From assembly GCA_025738555.1 (NCBI GenBank), contig JAOVFP010000019.1:62001-126000 (forward strand): a stretch of DNA of 64,000 nucleotides, in the 5' to 3' direction. Position numbers and translations under genes: made by a program. The notes under the pieces were generated by a model. It was not told where the DNA came from and made no database searches. It saw only the letters and a program-made list of their open reading frames with translations. Source of the DNA: Cyathus striatus. Lineage: Eukaryota; Basidiomycota; Agaricomycetes; Agaricales; Nidulariaceae. Positions 1 through 11,530 of the stretch are shown here, in pieces (the first letter of the stretch is position 1; the number at the start of each line of letters is the position of its first letter).

Positions 1-2142
1 AGTAAAAGCAGTAGTTGATTGGCCAGTTCGAATAATAAACGAGAACTTCAACAATTTTTGGGTTTCATTAATTTCTATCGAAGATTCATTCAAGGATTTG
101 CAAAAATAGCAAAACCCCTTCATGAATTAACTGGAAAAAATGAATGGAAATGGGAACTTGCTCAAGCGCTAGCGTTTTCCGAACTAAAAGATCAAATCAT
201 ATCGGCACCAATATTAGCAATGCCGAATGATGAAGGAAAATACCGAGTAGAAGCCGATTCGTCTGATTTTGCCAATGGAGCTATTCTATCCCAAGAACAA
301 ATTGATGGAAAATGGAGACCAATTGCCTTTTTATCACATGCTTTAAGTCCAACTGAACGAAACTATGAAATCTACGATAAGGAAATGCTCGCGATAATGA
401 GAGCATTAGACACGTGGAGACAGTATCTTTTAGGAGCTAAACAAATATTCGAGATTTGGACAGATCATAAAAATCTCCAATATTTTAGAAAGCCACAAAA
501 ATTAAATCGACGACAAGCAAGATGGTCTACAGAATTATCGGAATTCCATTATACGCTACATCATAAACCAGGAAGTCAAATGACTAAAGCTGATTTATTA
601 TCTAGACGAGCTGGACACGAACAAGGTGAACATGATAATGAAGACATTATACTTCTTAAACCGGAACACTTCAGACAAATATATGAAGTTCACGGTGAAG
701 ATGAAGATATAATGGAACAAGTTCGAAAATCCAGAAAGAATAGAGACAAGGAAGTAATAAAAATGCTTAATCTTAAGACAAAAGACTGGAATGAATCATC
801 AGAAGGCATAATAACATGGAAGAATCGAATTTATATTCCTAAAAATGCTAAACTGAGAGAACGTATAATTAAACTATGTCATGACTCTGCAATATCTGGA
901 CACCATGGTGAATATAAAACTATGGAATTAATCACGAGAGATTATTGGTGGCCCAGAATAATGGCAGACATAAAGAAATACGTATCAGGATGTGAAGCAT
1001 GTCAAAGAACAAACATTCATCGATCGAAACCAATAGGGCTATTAAATCCTAATAGTATTCCAGAAGGACCCTGGCATACCATATCTATTGATTTTGTGGG
1101 ACCACTTCCTTATTCACAAGGATTCGATTTCTTAATGGTAGTCGTCGATCGATTTACTAAAATGGCAGCCTTTATTCCATGCAATAAAGAAATCGATAGT
1201 CCTGGAGTAGCAGAATTATATTTAGAAAAAGTATTTAAGAACTTTGGAATGCCACAACGTGTTATAAGTGATCGAGGATCGCAATTCGCATCTCATTTCA
1301 CAAAAGAATTCACAAAACGATTAGGCGTAAAAATGAATTTATCTACTGCATACCGACCACAAACAAATGGACAAGTAGAAAGAGTAAATCAGGAAATAGA
1401 ACAATATCTTAGGATTTATGTAAACTACGACCAAGATGATTGGGCAGATAGAATAGCCATTACTGAATTCAATTATAATGACACGGTACACAGAGCAACT
1501 GGATATACCCCTTTCTATTTAATGTATGGACATCATCCTTATGGAGGAATAAGACCAAACGGAACATCAAGAACTATTGGTGTAGATGAATTCATTTCTA
1601 CAATCACAAAAGCTCGAGAAAATGCAAAGGCGGCTCTTACATTATCAAACGAAGCAATGAAACGAGGATATGACAGAAATCGAAAAGAGTCACCTGAGTA
1701 CAAACCTGGAGATCTTGTTTATGTAGAAGGAATTAATATTAAATCCGATCGACCAGTAGCAAAATTAGACGATAAAAGATATGGACCCTTTAAAGTAATA
1801 AAGAAAGTAGGATTAGCCTCCTATGAAATCCAATTACCGAAAACTTGGAACCGGAAACACCCTGTGTATAACACACAACTACTTACGAAACATATTCCTG
1901 CACAATACAAATCACAACAAAAACCGAAACCACCACCTGCTGTTGTGATAGATGATCAGGAACAATACGAAGTAGAAGCAATACTTGCTTGGAAAATAAA
2001 TCGGAAGAAGGTTCTTTATAAAATTAAATGGAAAGGCTACTCCTATGATCATTGCACATGGGAACCAATTACGTCATTAACCGGATCAAAAAGTCTTTTA
2101 AATAAATTCCATCGGGAAAATCCGGAATGTCCTAACATATAA
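1..2142 (+). CDS. Ty3/gypsy chromodomain retrotransposon #1, 3' part of Pol
   Basis: The reading frame from 19 to 2142 (707 codons) covers the end of reverse transcriptase (FLGFINFYRRFI, residues 14-25), RNase H (acidic residues D80, E122, D149, D192), integrase and a C-terminal chromodomain (about 648-698, with WKGY and TWEP). Integrase has a zinc finger (H288, H295/H296, C325, C328) and the DDE triad D358, D418, E454. The element enters from the left edge, so gag, protease and most of RT lie outside. The first bases (2-28) read VKAVVDWPV in frame 2 while the rest is frame 1, so there is a one-base frameshift near 28; the TTG at 19 is not a real start. The rest is open, with intact catalytic residues, which suggests a fairly young copy. 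High confidence for family. Confidence 0.93.
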
Positions 2143-2178
2143 ATACAACGAAACCATCCGAAGTAATAATTATTCGAA

Positions 2179-2352
2179 ATGCTTTCTAACAACATCACTC
2201 TTTTAATCTACGTTATTGTCATCTTCATCCTCTGCATGGCCGTTTTCATACTCGGTCATTACATTCCTCGCATCATACTTCGAATTCAAGAACGACCTAT
2301 CCTTCGAACTCAAGGACCCCCAAGAACAGAAGAATCAATTGAAATGTCGTGA
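2179..2352 (+). CDS. Small single-pass membrane ORF after Pol in gypsy #1 (57 codons)
   Basis: An ATG-initiated frame of 57 codons lies 36 bp after the Pol stop and ends 13 bp before the polypurine tract, the place where env-like genes sit in some retroelements. The product has a short N-terminus with an NIT glycosylation-type sequon, one strongly hydrophobic stretch (residues about 8-26, rich in L, I, V, F), then a basic juxtamembrane patch with arginines and a polar acidic tail. This is the profile of a type III single-pass membrane micropeptide. I recognise no homolog. It may be chance, but hydrophobic followed by basic order over a full-length short ORF is not typical of random AT-rich sequence. 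Confidence 0.4.
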   Translation: MLSNNITLLIYVIVIFILCMAVFILGHYIPRIILRIQERPILRTQGPPRTEESIEMS

Positions 2353-2365
2353 GGACACGACTCTT

Positions 2366-2375
2366 AAAGGGGGGG
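2366..2375 (+). other. Polypurine tract of gypsy #1
   Basis: AAAGGGGGGG lies three bases (TAA) before the LTR start at 2379. This is the expected plus-strand priming site for reverse transcription and it fixes the LTR boundary. Confidence 0.75.
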
Positions 2376-2378
2376 TAA

Positions 2379-2752
2379 TGTTAGGATTTCAACACTTATC
2401 TAATCTCTTTATCTAATCATATCTTATCTATGTCATGTGATAGTCACATGACCTACAATGCGGACACCATGCGTATCAACATACGTTACTCATCATAACT
2501 GTGGGCACAGTTGCACAGTTCGGCCATACGTATTACATGAGTTCTTAATGTAGAAGCACAGTAACATGCATTGTAATGTAGGCTAATGTACATGCGATTA
2601 CTTCATGGTTCTTTTCTATAAATACGGTCTTTCTAGTTAGTAGTTCGTTATTCTTGTGCTAGTTTATTCCAGATTAGCAATAAGACTCATTTCTCTCTCA
2701 CGTTCGAGTGTTTAAGTTCGGCTTCGAGTATTTTGCTCGTCTGTCGCTAACA
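2379..2752 (+). repeat. 3' LTR of gypsy #1 (374 bp)
   Basis: It begins TGTTAG and ends CTAACA, a perfect 6-bp inverted terminal repeat. A TATA box (TATAAATA, 2617-2624) marks the U3 promoter, so R should start some 25-40 bp downstream. The five bases after it (ATTAC, 2753-2757) are the candidate right target duplication; the left partner lies outside the window. The LTR stops 11 bp before the hAT transposase ATG, so the element inserted in that gene's 5' UTR or promoter. Confidence 0.85.
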
Positions 2753-2763
2753 ATTACACTACA

Positions 2764-5602
2764 ATGCCACCAAGAGGACCTAGGCATGGATCTTGTGGTA
2801 GAGGTGCTACTAGAGGATCCAAAGCATCCACTCCTGTAGGAAGTAATCAGGGAACACCAATTCCAAGTAGGCCAGTCACTCCTGAAAAATCTCAAAACCC
2901 ATCACCAGCTCATATTCCTCCACCATATACTCCAACTGGTTCTGATGAGGACATCAGAACTGGATATATTCCATTATCTTACCCAGTACTGCTATCTCCA
3001 GTAAAGCAGAAGAAGCATGCCATTGCAGTGTCAGTGAGGGACATGACAGATGTGGAGGTGTGGGATAAGCCAGATGATGACATTATTGCTGTGTACCTTG
3101 TAGCCATCCTTGAATGCTCAAGAATTAATATAAAATGCAGAGGCTTCCTTTTCTAAAATCAAATCACCAGCCTATGATCATTATAATGTATCATTGGACT
3201 GTCATACTGTCAATGGAGGCTGCAAGATATTCTTTGCCTTTACATGCAAAACATGTCCTGGTCTTGGTCTTACATTGCATAATGTTCAATATCAAGGGCA
3301 TATGGATACTGATCATGGCACAAAGAATTTAAAAACTGGCATGGAAATTGTGTGGGATATCAGTGAGAGGAGGCATGTTCATCTGGACTATCATCAGTCT
3401 CTGCTATTCCATACTCTCCAATAAACCACTGAAATCTTCTGGTTCTTCAGTGTGCAGATAGCATGTGGCCTTTTAATATGGTCAATGACAAATTTTATCA
3501 GATGCAGATTCAAATGCTACACCCAGGGACTACCATCTCATGACACTATCCAAAGAGACACTATTTATCTTTTCAAAGTAATGTCACTTCATGTTCAGCA
3601 GTACTTTCAGGTGAATTTTATTTATTATTTATTTACTGAGATCTAACATATAATTTAATACCAGCTTCTCAACACTACATTCCATGTTGCTCTTGATGGC
3701 TGGACTGCCCCAATCACTGCATCATTTCTTGGGCTTGTTATTGTATGGGTAGAGGATGGAGAAATTCACTGTGCTATTCTTGATTTTATTTGGTAAATAT
3801 TATTTTATGCAAATATTAATATAAATCTAATAACTAAAATTCAGATTAAAACAAAAACACAATGGAAAGTATCTTGCTAAGGAGCTTGCTGCATGTTTAA
3901 AACACTATGGGATTGAAAAACTTGTATGCTATTATTCACATTATTCATATTTTTTATTCCTTACTTAACACATTATTAGCTTCTGTCTGTTACTATGGAC
4001 AATGCCAGTAATTGCAACAAGCTAGTTGAAATTTTGCCACAATATATTCCAAAATTCTGTGGTGCATCAGCACATGTTCATTGCACCACTCATATTTTAA
4101 ATCTTGTTGCCAAGGTAAATATATTATTTAAGCTTGAATATTATTGATATAATCATTTTAGAGCTTCATGTCTTTCTTTTTCAAAAGTGTTCTTCAAAGA
4201 AAACTACCAATGTATCTGATGATAAGTTGGTAGTTGAGTATGAAGATATTGACACTGATGAAATTATCAATGAGGAGCTTGAAATTGATGATTCAACAGC
4301 TGAAGATGATGATGGGCATGGTCTTTACAATTATGAAGTTGCTGCTACCCTTCATGAGCAGGCTATTCAAATTATGCATAGGCAGAGTATCATTTTTTCA
4401 GCAGCTGAAATGAAGGAAGCCTTACAATTGATGCCAAAGGTGAGTGGAATAATCTAATTTTATTGAAGTACTCATTAATTTCAAGGTTTTGGGTCTTGCT
4501 TGCCACATCAATGATTCTCCTACATTGCATGAAGAGTTTGACCAATTGGTTCAAAGGAATAATCAGTTGGATGGATCAAAATGGATTCTTGATCAACATG
4601 TAGCTACCCACTGGAATTCTGATTTTCAGTGCTTACTATCATGCAAGTATTTCCAAAAGAAAGTGGAGCAAATTACCACTATATCAGAGCATGGACTCAC
4701 TGGTTACCAGCTTTCTGCTGATCAGTGGAGTCCTCTCAAGTATCTGATTGATGCACTTGAAGCATGTTTTTATTTTTAAATTATATGATTTTTTTACATT
4801 TTGCTCTAGATTTTTAAGGAGGCAACAGATCTCTTTTCTCAAAAAGATGTTCCATTGATTATGGATGTCTTGCCAATTTTTTTTGATATCTGGCTTTCAC
4901 TCACTGATATTCTGATGGATAAGAAGAATTGTATTTGCTCAATTCTGAAAGTTGCTGCAAAAGCAGCATTACTAATAATTGAGAAATACACCATTTTGAC
5001 TTCAGAGTCTCAGGTGTATTATATTGCAGTAGGTGAGTTGGTTTTATACTGTTAAGTTTAATTTTTTCTAATTTATAGTATAGTTATGTGTCCTGATCAA
5101 AAATTGGATTGGTTTAAGGAGCATGAATATCATGATGAGTGGATTGAGGAGATCAAAGATATGGTTGTCAAACAATGAACTGAAAACTACAAACTTGATG
5201 GGGACGAGGAACCATATGATGGAGAGACACAGGTTTTATTCATATTTTTCTATTCATTAAATAATATTCATGTGTAACTTTCCAGAAATCTCTGGGCCAA
5301 TTTGTATGCAAAGCTGGTGGCTCCAAGAAGAAGCTCAAACCTGATAGTATTAAGGTATATTTATGTGAGCCATTGGTGGAGGAAAATAATGTACAGGATA
5401 CAGGAGGATATTTGAAGTATTGGACTTTTACTTCTAAAAGTCAACCTTCAGTATCACATATGGCTTTAGATTATTGCAGTGCACCTGGTATGTCATTATT
5501 GATTTGGATTTGGATTTTATATTACATAGCCTCCAGTGTGGATGCAGAATGTGCATTTTCAACTGGTCACCAACAAATCAATTTTATGCAGCTGATATGC
5601 AG
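2764..5602 (+). pseudogene. hAT transposase, exons upstream of the nested insertion
   Basis: A multi-exon gene with a Pro/Ser-rich N-terminus, a BED-like zinc-finger region (C-x2-C then H-x4-H, about 3238-3315), the RNase-H-like catalytic core (LDGWTAP near 3690; TMDNASNCNK near 4000; HVHCTTHILNLVAK near 4080-4113), an acidic insertion (4195-4320), and the hAT dimerisation region (YWTF, DYCSAPASSVDAECAFSTG, 5410-5570). Recognisable introns include about 3609-3662, 3793-3844, 3925-3980, 4114-4187, 4441-4485 and 5489-5530. Decay is visible: a frameshift near 3530 between the PGTT and PSHDT blocks, an in-frame TGA at 5176-5178, and a GC rather than GT donor near 4752. The frame continues across the donor at 5603 into the exon at 14961. 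Probably inactive. Confidence 0.85.
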
Positions 5603-5920
5603 GTAACTGTAAATGCATGCAATTTATTTATTTTTCTATATCTCAACTTGTGAGATTTCGAACTGAGGCATTGAGACAGACACCAAGGGGAGGGACTGAG
5701 GTCCCATGTCACCTCCTATAAACTATCAAGGGGTATAACATCTATTATAAAAATATACTCCACCTCAGTAACTGAATTAAAAACTTTTAAACAAATACTA
5801 TACTTATTTTATTCATAAACTGACATGAAAGTATCAGACAAGACCCTATAAAAACAGCATGACATGTACTCAGAACAAAGAATAAAGGATGGAAACAGTA
5901 CAAATGACAACTTGACAACA
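5603..5920 (+). other. Left part of the last hAT transposase intron
   Basis: It begins with a good donor (GTAACTG) at 5603 and has no credible coding frame. It ends in CAACA (5916-5920), the left target duplication of the solo LTR that follows. Confidence 0.65.
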
Positions 5921-6291
5921 TGTCATATCCCATATTGCCTACCTCTGGACTCCTATGCCCTTACTCCACCTTTACCTTTGTTTACTCCAGACTTTGATTA
6001 CATTCTAATTATTACTAATTGCTTACTGTACATAGATTACTTCCATTTCCTTTCTTCCATTCTACTGAGCTATCCCCTCAGTATTGTAGTATACATCTCA
6101 TAGTGAGTCACTTATCATTCTTAAGTGTGCCACTATCAGTTTCACTTTACACCACCATACACACTCACTTCTCCAATGTGTTTTATTATGTTTAGTTAGT
6201 TATAGTCTTCATTCTACGTATGCCTACCCTGACTGTACTTCTCTGCTGGCCTTGGCCAGCAGCCTTTACTTACTCTGAGTCTCTAGTATTT
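5921..6291 (+). repeat. Solo LTR (family L), left half
   Basis: It begins TGTCATATCC, the same start as the LTRs at 17659 and 19895, and is flanked by CAACA (5916-5920). It is cut at position 371 by gypsy #2; the other half is 13896-14188. Together the halves make a 664-bp LTR. The cut falls in the TATA box: rejoining the halves with one copy of TATTT gives TATTTAAG at the position where sister LTRs read TATATAAA. Confidence 0.85.
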
Positions 6292-7057
6292 TGTTACGTA
6301 CCGATTCTCTTCCTGCTTAGAAGTGGTTGCGAAGACACCCGGAGGGTGTGGGAGAACTATAACGGAAACCCGAAGTGAGTACGGGTGCGGAAACGTAGAG
6401 CGGGAGTGCGGAAAGAACCGTGGCTTCAGCTTGTGTGCTGCGCCGCCTGGATATCCCCAGGGAATGGTTCGTATTTCGAGTAAGATGATATGTAACAAAG
6501 GAAGACGTTCTAGAGTATAAGAGAAGGCTTCGCCACTACACTAGGTAGCGGGAGAGAAACCCGAAGGAAAACCCGGAGCGGGTTTCGGAACTTAGAGTAG
6601 GAAGAAAGTGTACAGAGTTGATACGAATACTGAAGACTACCTATTACAACTGGAAGACTACTTATACTAAGTAGGAACCTGTAGATACGAATGTAGAAGT
6701 ATTATACAAAGGACAAGTCAAAGGAGTAAGTAGGAAATGAAGTCTTGGCAAAGCGGAGTAGGGGCGCAAATGACGCGCTCAGAATGAAGAATAAGGAACT
6801 AATCTACAAAGGCCATAATGAAACGTATAAGTAGGAATGGAAGGGAGGAGTAATAGAATGATGACGCGGTGAGGCCGTCATAAGAGAAAGTACGTATCCG
6901 GGATACCCGATAGAAAACCCGACGGGTTCCGGGTACGTTCCCGGGCGGGAACGTCGGGAAGTGTAAACCCGAAGCGGGTACGTTCCGGGAACGGACCGGG
7001 TATGTTAGAAGGTCACGTGGGAACGTCGGCACGATGTATCCGGACATGGATATAACA
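6292..7057 (-). repeat. 3' LTR of gypsy #2 (766 bp)
   Basis: On the plus strand it begins TGTTACG and ends TATAACA, giving TGTTA/TAACA inverted ends. U3 (right part on the plus strand) holds strong dyads, for example the 20-base palindrome-like block at 6935-6954 and a 13-base palindrome at 6981-6993. It is identical to 13126-13890 apart from one base. Confidence 0.92.
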
Positions 7058-7060
7058 GTA

Positions 7061-7069
7061 TCCCCTTTT
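7061..7069 (-). other. Polypurine tract of gypsy #2
   Basis: On the minus strand this reads AAAAGGGGA and lies three bases from the 3' LTR, as expected for the plus-strand primer. Confidence 0.6.
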
Positions 7070-7298
7070 AGGGCCGAGCCCACGAGGTCATACTGTGTGC
7101 GAGAAAATATAACTAAAAATAATACGAGAAATCCTATTGGTCAGTGAATGTTCAAATAACAGAAAGAGAGCGCATCTGATTCCTTTGGCAAGGGAAGTAG
7201 CAAAGGTGTGAACTACAAGTTCCTGAGTAAGTTCCAGCAAGTCGTAGCTGAACCCGAGACCTATTAACACTGCCCATGGATGTGGAAGGACATGTGCA

Positions 7299-7793
7299 TC
7301 AATATTCCACTGGTAGCCATTCGCTCCGGATGTTCCGGTAATGTGGCAAGCTTAGTTGCACTGCCGATTGTATATCCGACTGAGATGAGTGTCGGAACTG
7401 GGTTGGAAGCATCGGAAGAGTTGGGAATGGATGGGGAAGTGATTGGAAGATATTGGATGAGGTCTGGGTTGGATGCGGAAGTAGCAGGAACTGCCGGGAA
7501 AATGCAGGAAGCATTGGAAGATAGCGTAGTCTATCAAGTTGAGTTACAGATGTCATGATGCCAATTTCAGGTGGTAGGCAAACTCGATAAGTTGTCCTGA
7601 GATGTTTCCAAGGTATCTGGGCACATTGTCCATGTTTCCATATTGAAACCTTGCTCGTGGAATGCCTCCGGGATCCGGATGCATATGAGGAAGTTGTGAC
7701 GGGTGCCGGAATTGCGTCGGAAGGTGTGGAAGTAGCTCGGGTCGAGTTGCAGACGCAGAGGGAGTGATGGAAATGGTCGTAACACGTTACCAA
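7299..7793 (-). CDS. Unassigned 164-codon ORF between Pol and the 3' LTR of gypsy #2
   Basis: It lies downstream of the chromodomain in the same strand as gag-pol, within about 830 bp of sequence before the polypurine tract. The product is rich in Ser, Pro, Thr, His and Leu and contains loosely repeated blocks (LPHPTQTS, LPHPFPTLP, MLPTQFRHSSQ). I see no domain, signal peptide or membrane segment. The DNA itself has imperfect internal repeats around GGAAGCATCGGAAG-type motifs, so the open frame may simply reflect a repeat lacking stops. A real accessory gene is possible but weakly supported. Confidence 0.2.
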   Translation of the reverse strand: MVTCYDHFHHSLCVCNSTRATSTPSDAIPAPVTTSSYASGSRRHSTSKVSIWKHGQCAQIPWKHLRTTYRVCLPPEIGIMTSVTQLDRLRYLPMLPAFSRQFLLLPHPTQTSSNIFQSLPHPFPTLPMLPTQFRHSSQSDIQSAVQLSLPHYRNIRSEWLPVEY

Positions 7794-7890
7794 GAATTAA
7801 TGTACTTGTATCTCGCTTTTTGGATGTTATTCGTTGTTTTTGGTTTTTGTATAAGGTGAAACTGCAAGCGGATAATAAGTAACGTGAAAT

Positions 7891-10800
7891 TTAAGAAATA
7901 GGAGTAGGGCCGGGCTTATCCGGATAGCGGGAGTGGAACTCTTCAATGATATCCGTAGCGTGTTCCAGTTCCGTGGCCGGAAGCCATGAAAACTCTTCAT
8001 CTGTCCCTTCATACCCTAGCCAGCGTACGTAGTACCTCAGTTTGCAACGCAAACGACGATCCAGTTTAGAGTCCAATATTTCCGAGACCTCGTATTCAAT
8101 ATCACCATCAACCTGGACAGGTGGTGGTGGAGGAATAATGCGATCTGGGATAGTATTTTCAGTATTGGGTTCAAGCATGGATACATGGAATACTGGGTGG
8201 ACTGCACGAAATTGTTCTGGAAGGCGCAAGGTACGCGCGAATGCGATCCGGCAAGTGCGATGACTTCAAAAGGTCCTAGGAACTTTTCTGCAAGTTTCGG
8301 GATGGTCGGGTTGTCCGGAAGTACTCGGCTTTAACGTATACCTTTGTCCCGACAGGGAATGCGGGTGCGGGTTTGCGACGCGCATCGGCGGGTGTTTGAT
8401 AACGTTTCTGCGCACTGAGTATTTCGGTCCGAAGCATCTCGTGAAGTTCCTCGAGGTTTACTGCGAAGTGCCGGGCACGAGCGGAAGTGAGATCACGTTC
8501 GGATGTATCGCAAGGTTCGGGTGATAACCCTTGTTTGCGTAGAACGGTGAAATTCCTGTGGTTGCGCTCGGTGCATTATTGTAAGCAAATTCAGCAAGAG
8601 GTAAGAGATCACACCAGTTATCCTGCTGGTAGTTGCAGTAGGCCCGAAGGTATTGTTCCAGAGTTTGGTTTGTGCGTTCCGTTTGGCCGTCGCCTTCGGG
8701 ATGATAACCCGAGGTGAAATGTAAAGTGATGTCGAGGGCCGTACCGAGGAGCGGAAGAAATGTGACACAAACTCGGAACCACGATCGGAAGTGATGTGTT
8801 CCGGGACTCCGTGCTTGGAAAAGACATGAAGTACAAATAGAAGCGCAAGGTCGGAAGAAGAGCAAGTGGTATGAGTGGGAATGAAGATAGACTGCTTGGA
8901 GAAACGATCCACGATAACGAGTATAGAATCATACTTGGAAGCCGATGATTTTGGAAGTTGATCTATGAAATCCATAGATATTGAATGCCATGGGCGTCCG
9001 GGAACCGGAAGTTGTTTCAGGGTTCCGTACGGGCGGTGGCGCTGTGGTTTAGAACGCATGCAAGTATTACAAGACTTACAATAGTCCTTTACAAACGTCC
9101 GTATAAGCGGCCAAGTATATTCGCGCTGAATTAGCTCGAGGGTCTTGTTCTGTCCAAGGTGTCCTGAAAGCGGGTGGTCGTGTTTGTACTGTAAAACCCG
9201 AAGCCGAAGGGTTCCGGAGTCCGGAACATAGATCCGGTTATCTAGACGGAGGAAACCGTCCGGGGTTACAGTCCAACGATTCTCGGGAGTCCGCATTCGG
9301 ATAACTGCGACCGGGTCATTAGGGAGAGCTGATAATATGTCAGTATGTAACTGTTCAATGTCCATGATGATACTAGCGCGAAGAGCGGGTACAATAAGTG
9401 ATGTTGCTCGGAGAGAAGTGATAAGCTGTTCCTGTGTGAACACTGGACGATAGTTATGCGGATTGACCTTAGCGTAGTCGCTATCCCCTCTTTAGGGTAG
9501 ACGTCCCATCGTCTAGTCAGAGCATCCGGCTTCGCCCGAGTTTTCCGGGTCGAAAGCGGATAACTAGATTGAACTGGGAAAGATACGGACCATCGGGCTT
9601 GTCGTCGGGACAAGATCTTGGTTGTGGAAAAGTATTCCAAGTTCTTGTGGTCTGTGACGACGTCAATGGGTGAACCGGAACCTTCCAGGTAATGACGCCA
9701 GACTTGGAATGCTTCGAAGATAGCAAGCAATTCCTTGTCATGGGTGTCGTAGTTTAGCTCGGGAGGTGTAAAGGTTCGTGAGTGGAAAGCGATAGGGTGA
9801 ATCTCGCCATCATCGGAAACTATAGACAGGATAGCAGCCAACGCGTAATCCGAAGCGTCGGTTTCCACGATGAGCTGCTTGTCGGGAACCCAATGGGTAA
9901 GAATGGGTGCCGACGTGAAAGCGTCCTTAAGTTCAGTGAAAGCGGAACGGCATTTTTCCGAGAAGTTCCACGGATTACCCTTCCGGGTAAGGCGGGTGAG
10001 CGGAACAACTATGTCGGAATAGTTGTATATAAAACGCCGATAGAAATTAGCGAACCCAAGGAAGGATTGAATGTCTTTTACTTTCCTTGGTTCCGGCCAT
10101 TCTTGAATAGTCTTCACCTTTGTTGGAGACATGGTGAGACCGTTGGGCGATAGTATATATCCGAGATATTCCACGGATTCCGAGTGGAACTCACACTTAT
10201 CGCGCGCGCGTACAACCCGTGCTTCCGGAGTCGACGCAAAACTTCCCTGACATGTTGGCGATGTTGCGCAAGGTTATCAGAGTATATAAGGATGTCATCC
10301 AAATAAACTATGACGCACACATCAAGAAGGTCTTTGAAAACATCGTTCATGAAGCGTTGGAAACCCGCGGGTGCATTGGAAAGTCCGAAGGGCATGACTA
10401 GCCATTCAAAGGATCCATAGCGAGTCCGGAAAGCGGTTTTCCATTCATCGTCCTCGGCAATGCGGACCAGGTGGTACGCATGACGTAGGTCGATCTTGGT
10501 GTAGATACGGGCGCGACGGGACTGTCGAGCAAATCTGAAATGAGTGGCAAAGGATAACGATCCTTTTTAGAAATAGCGTTCAACCCGCGGAAATCCACAC
10601 AAAGCCGAGCGATCCGTCCTTCTTGCGGACAAAAAGGACGGGAGCTCCGTGCGGAGAGCGTGAAGGTTGAATAAATCCGATCCGGATATGTTCATCGATG
10701 AATTCCCGAAGAGCGGAAAGCTCGGATTGGGAAAGGGAATAGATCCGACCTACAGGAGGTGAAGCACCTTCTTCTAGGTTGATCTTTAAGTCGTAGGGAC

Positions 10801-11530
10801 GGTGAGGGGCAAGTGTATCTGCCCGGGACTTGCTAAATACATCAGCAAACTCGTGATACTCAGACGGTATTGAAGAGAGATCCGGAGCTTCCTCTGGATT
10901 GAGGGCAGCGGCAGAAGCGACAGCACCAAGCTGGATACGGAAAGTCTGTGCTCCCTCTAAACGGCATGCACGCGAGAAGGCGGCACCATTTATTAGCGAA
11001 ATGCTAGGAGGAGGTGGCAGAGACTTATCAGAGGTGACCGGAGATGGATCCTCGGAAGCGGAACCTGGTTCCGAGATCCCGGATTTGAGCGGAAGTTGCT
11101 CGGAAGTGTCTGGAGTCCGGAATGTTAATGAGCCCGATACCCAGTCAATCAACGGATTGAAGCGGGTGAGCCAATTGTATCCTAGGACTGCAGAACACAC
11201 GGAATCAAGAGGTGTCACATAGAGTTCGACTGTAATACATTCACCGGTAGGGAATAGTACAGGCAGTGTAACGAACTCGGTTATAACATGATTGGTGGTG
11301 CCATCGAAAAGTCTGAGAGCGATAGGTGGAGTAGGTGAGGTAGGAATAGCATGTGTCCGAACGAAAGATGAATCCATAAAACAATGGGTAGAACCCGAAT
11401 CGACTAGAGCGCTATATGAAACTGTACAGGGTGTAGGGAGAGCATGGATGGTACTACAAAGTGGAATATGAAGGGCATTGGGGTCGGAAAGAGCGGAAGC
11501 GTTGAGTCTTACCTGCATCGGCTGCGCACA
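7891..11530 (-). pseudogene. gypsy #2 pol: protease-RT-RNase H-integrase-chromodomain, frameshifted
   Basis: In minus-strand order: aspartic protease (ALVDSGSTHCF near 11,400), RT (KKDGS near 10,625; [32 protein letters not shown] at 10,395; YLDD at about 10,305-10,294), RNase H (ETDASDYALAAIL, TDHKNLEYF), integrase with a zinc finger (HDHPLSGH, CKSCNTC) and DDE blocks ([23 protein letters not shown]), and a C-terminal chromodomain ending at 7891. Frameshifts sit near 10,608, 10,519, 10,203, 9,586, 9,536, 9,487, 8,749, 8,498, 8,296 and 8,236. Most look like loss of one base from a homopolymer run; the one at 10,203 looks like a +2 slip in a GC dinucleotide run. Every catalytic motif is still recognisable, so the decay is young. 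Confidence 0.93.

Noticed and set aside
2216..2416. A 66-codon frame overlapping the gypsy #1 3' end
   Set aside because: It runs across the polypurine tract into the LTR and is out of frame with the more protein-like 57-codon ORF in the same place.
6283..6520. Short open frames on both strands inside the gypsy #2 LTRs (repeated at 13,042-13,354)
   Set aside because: They lie in LTR sequence, are duplicated because the LTRs are, and carry no domain.
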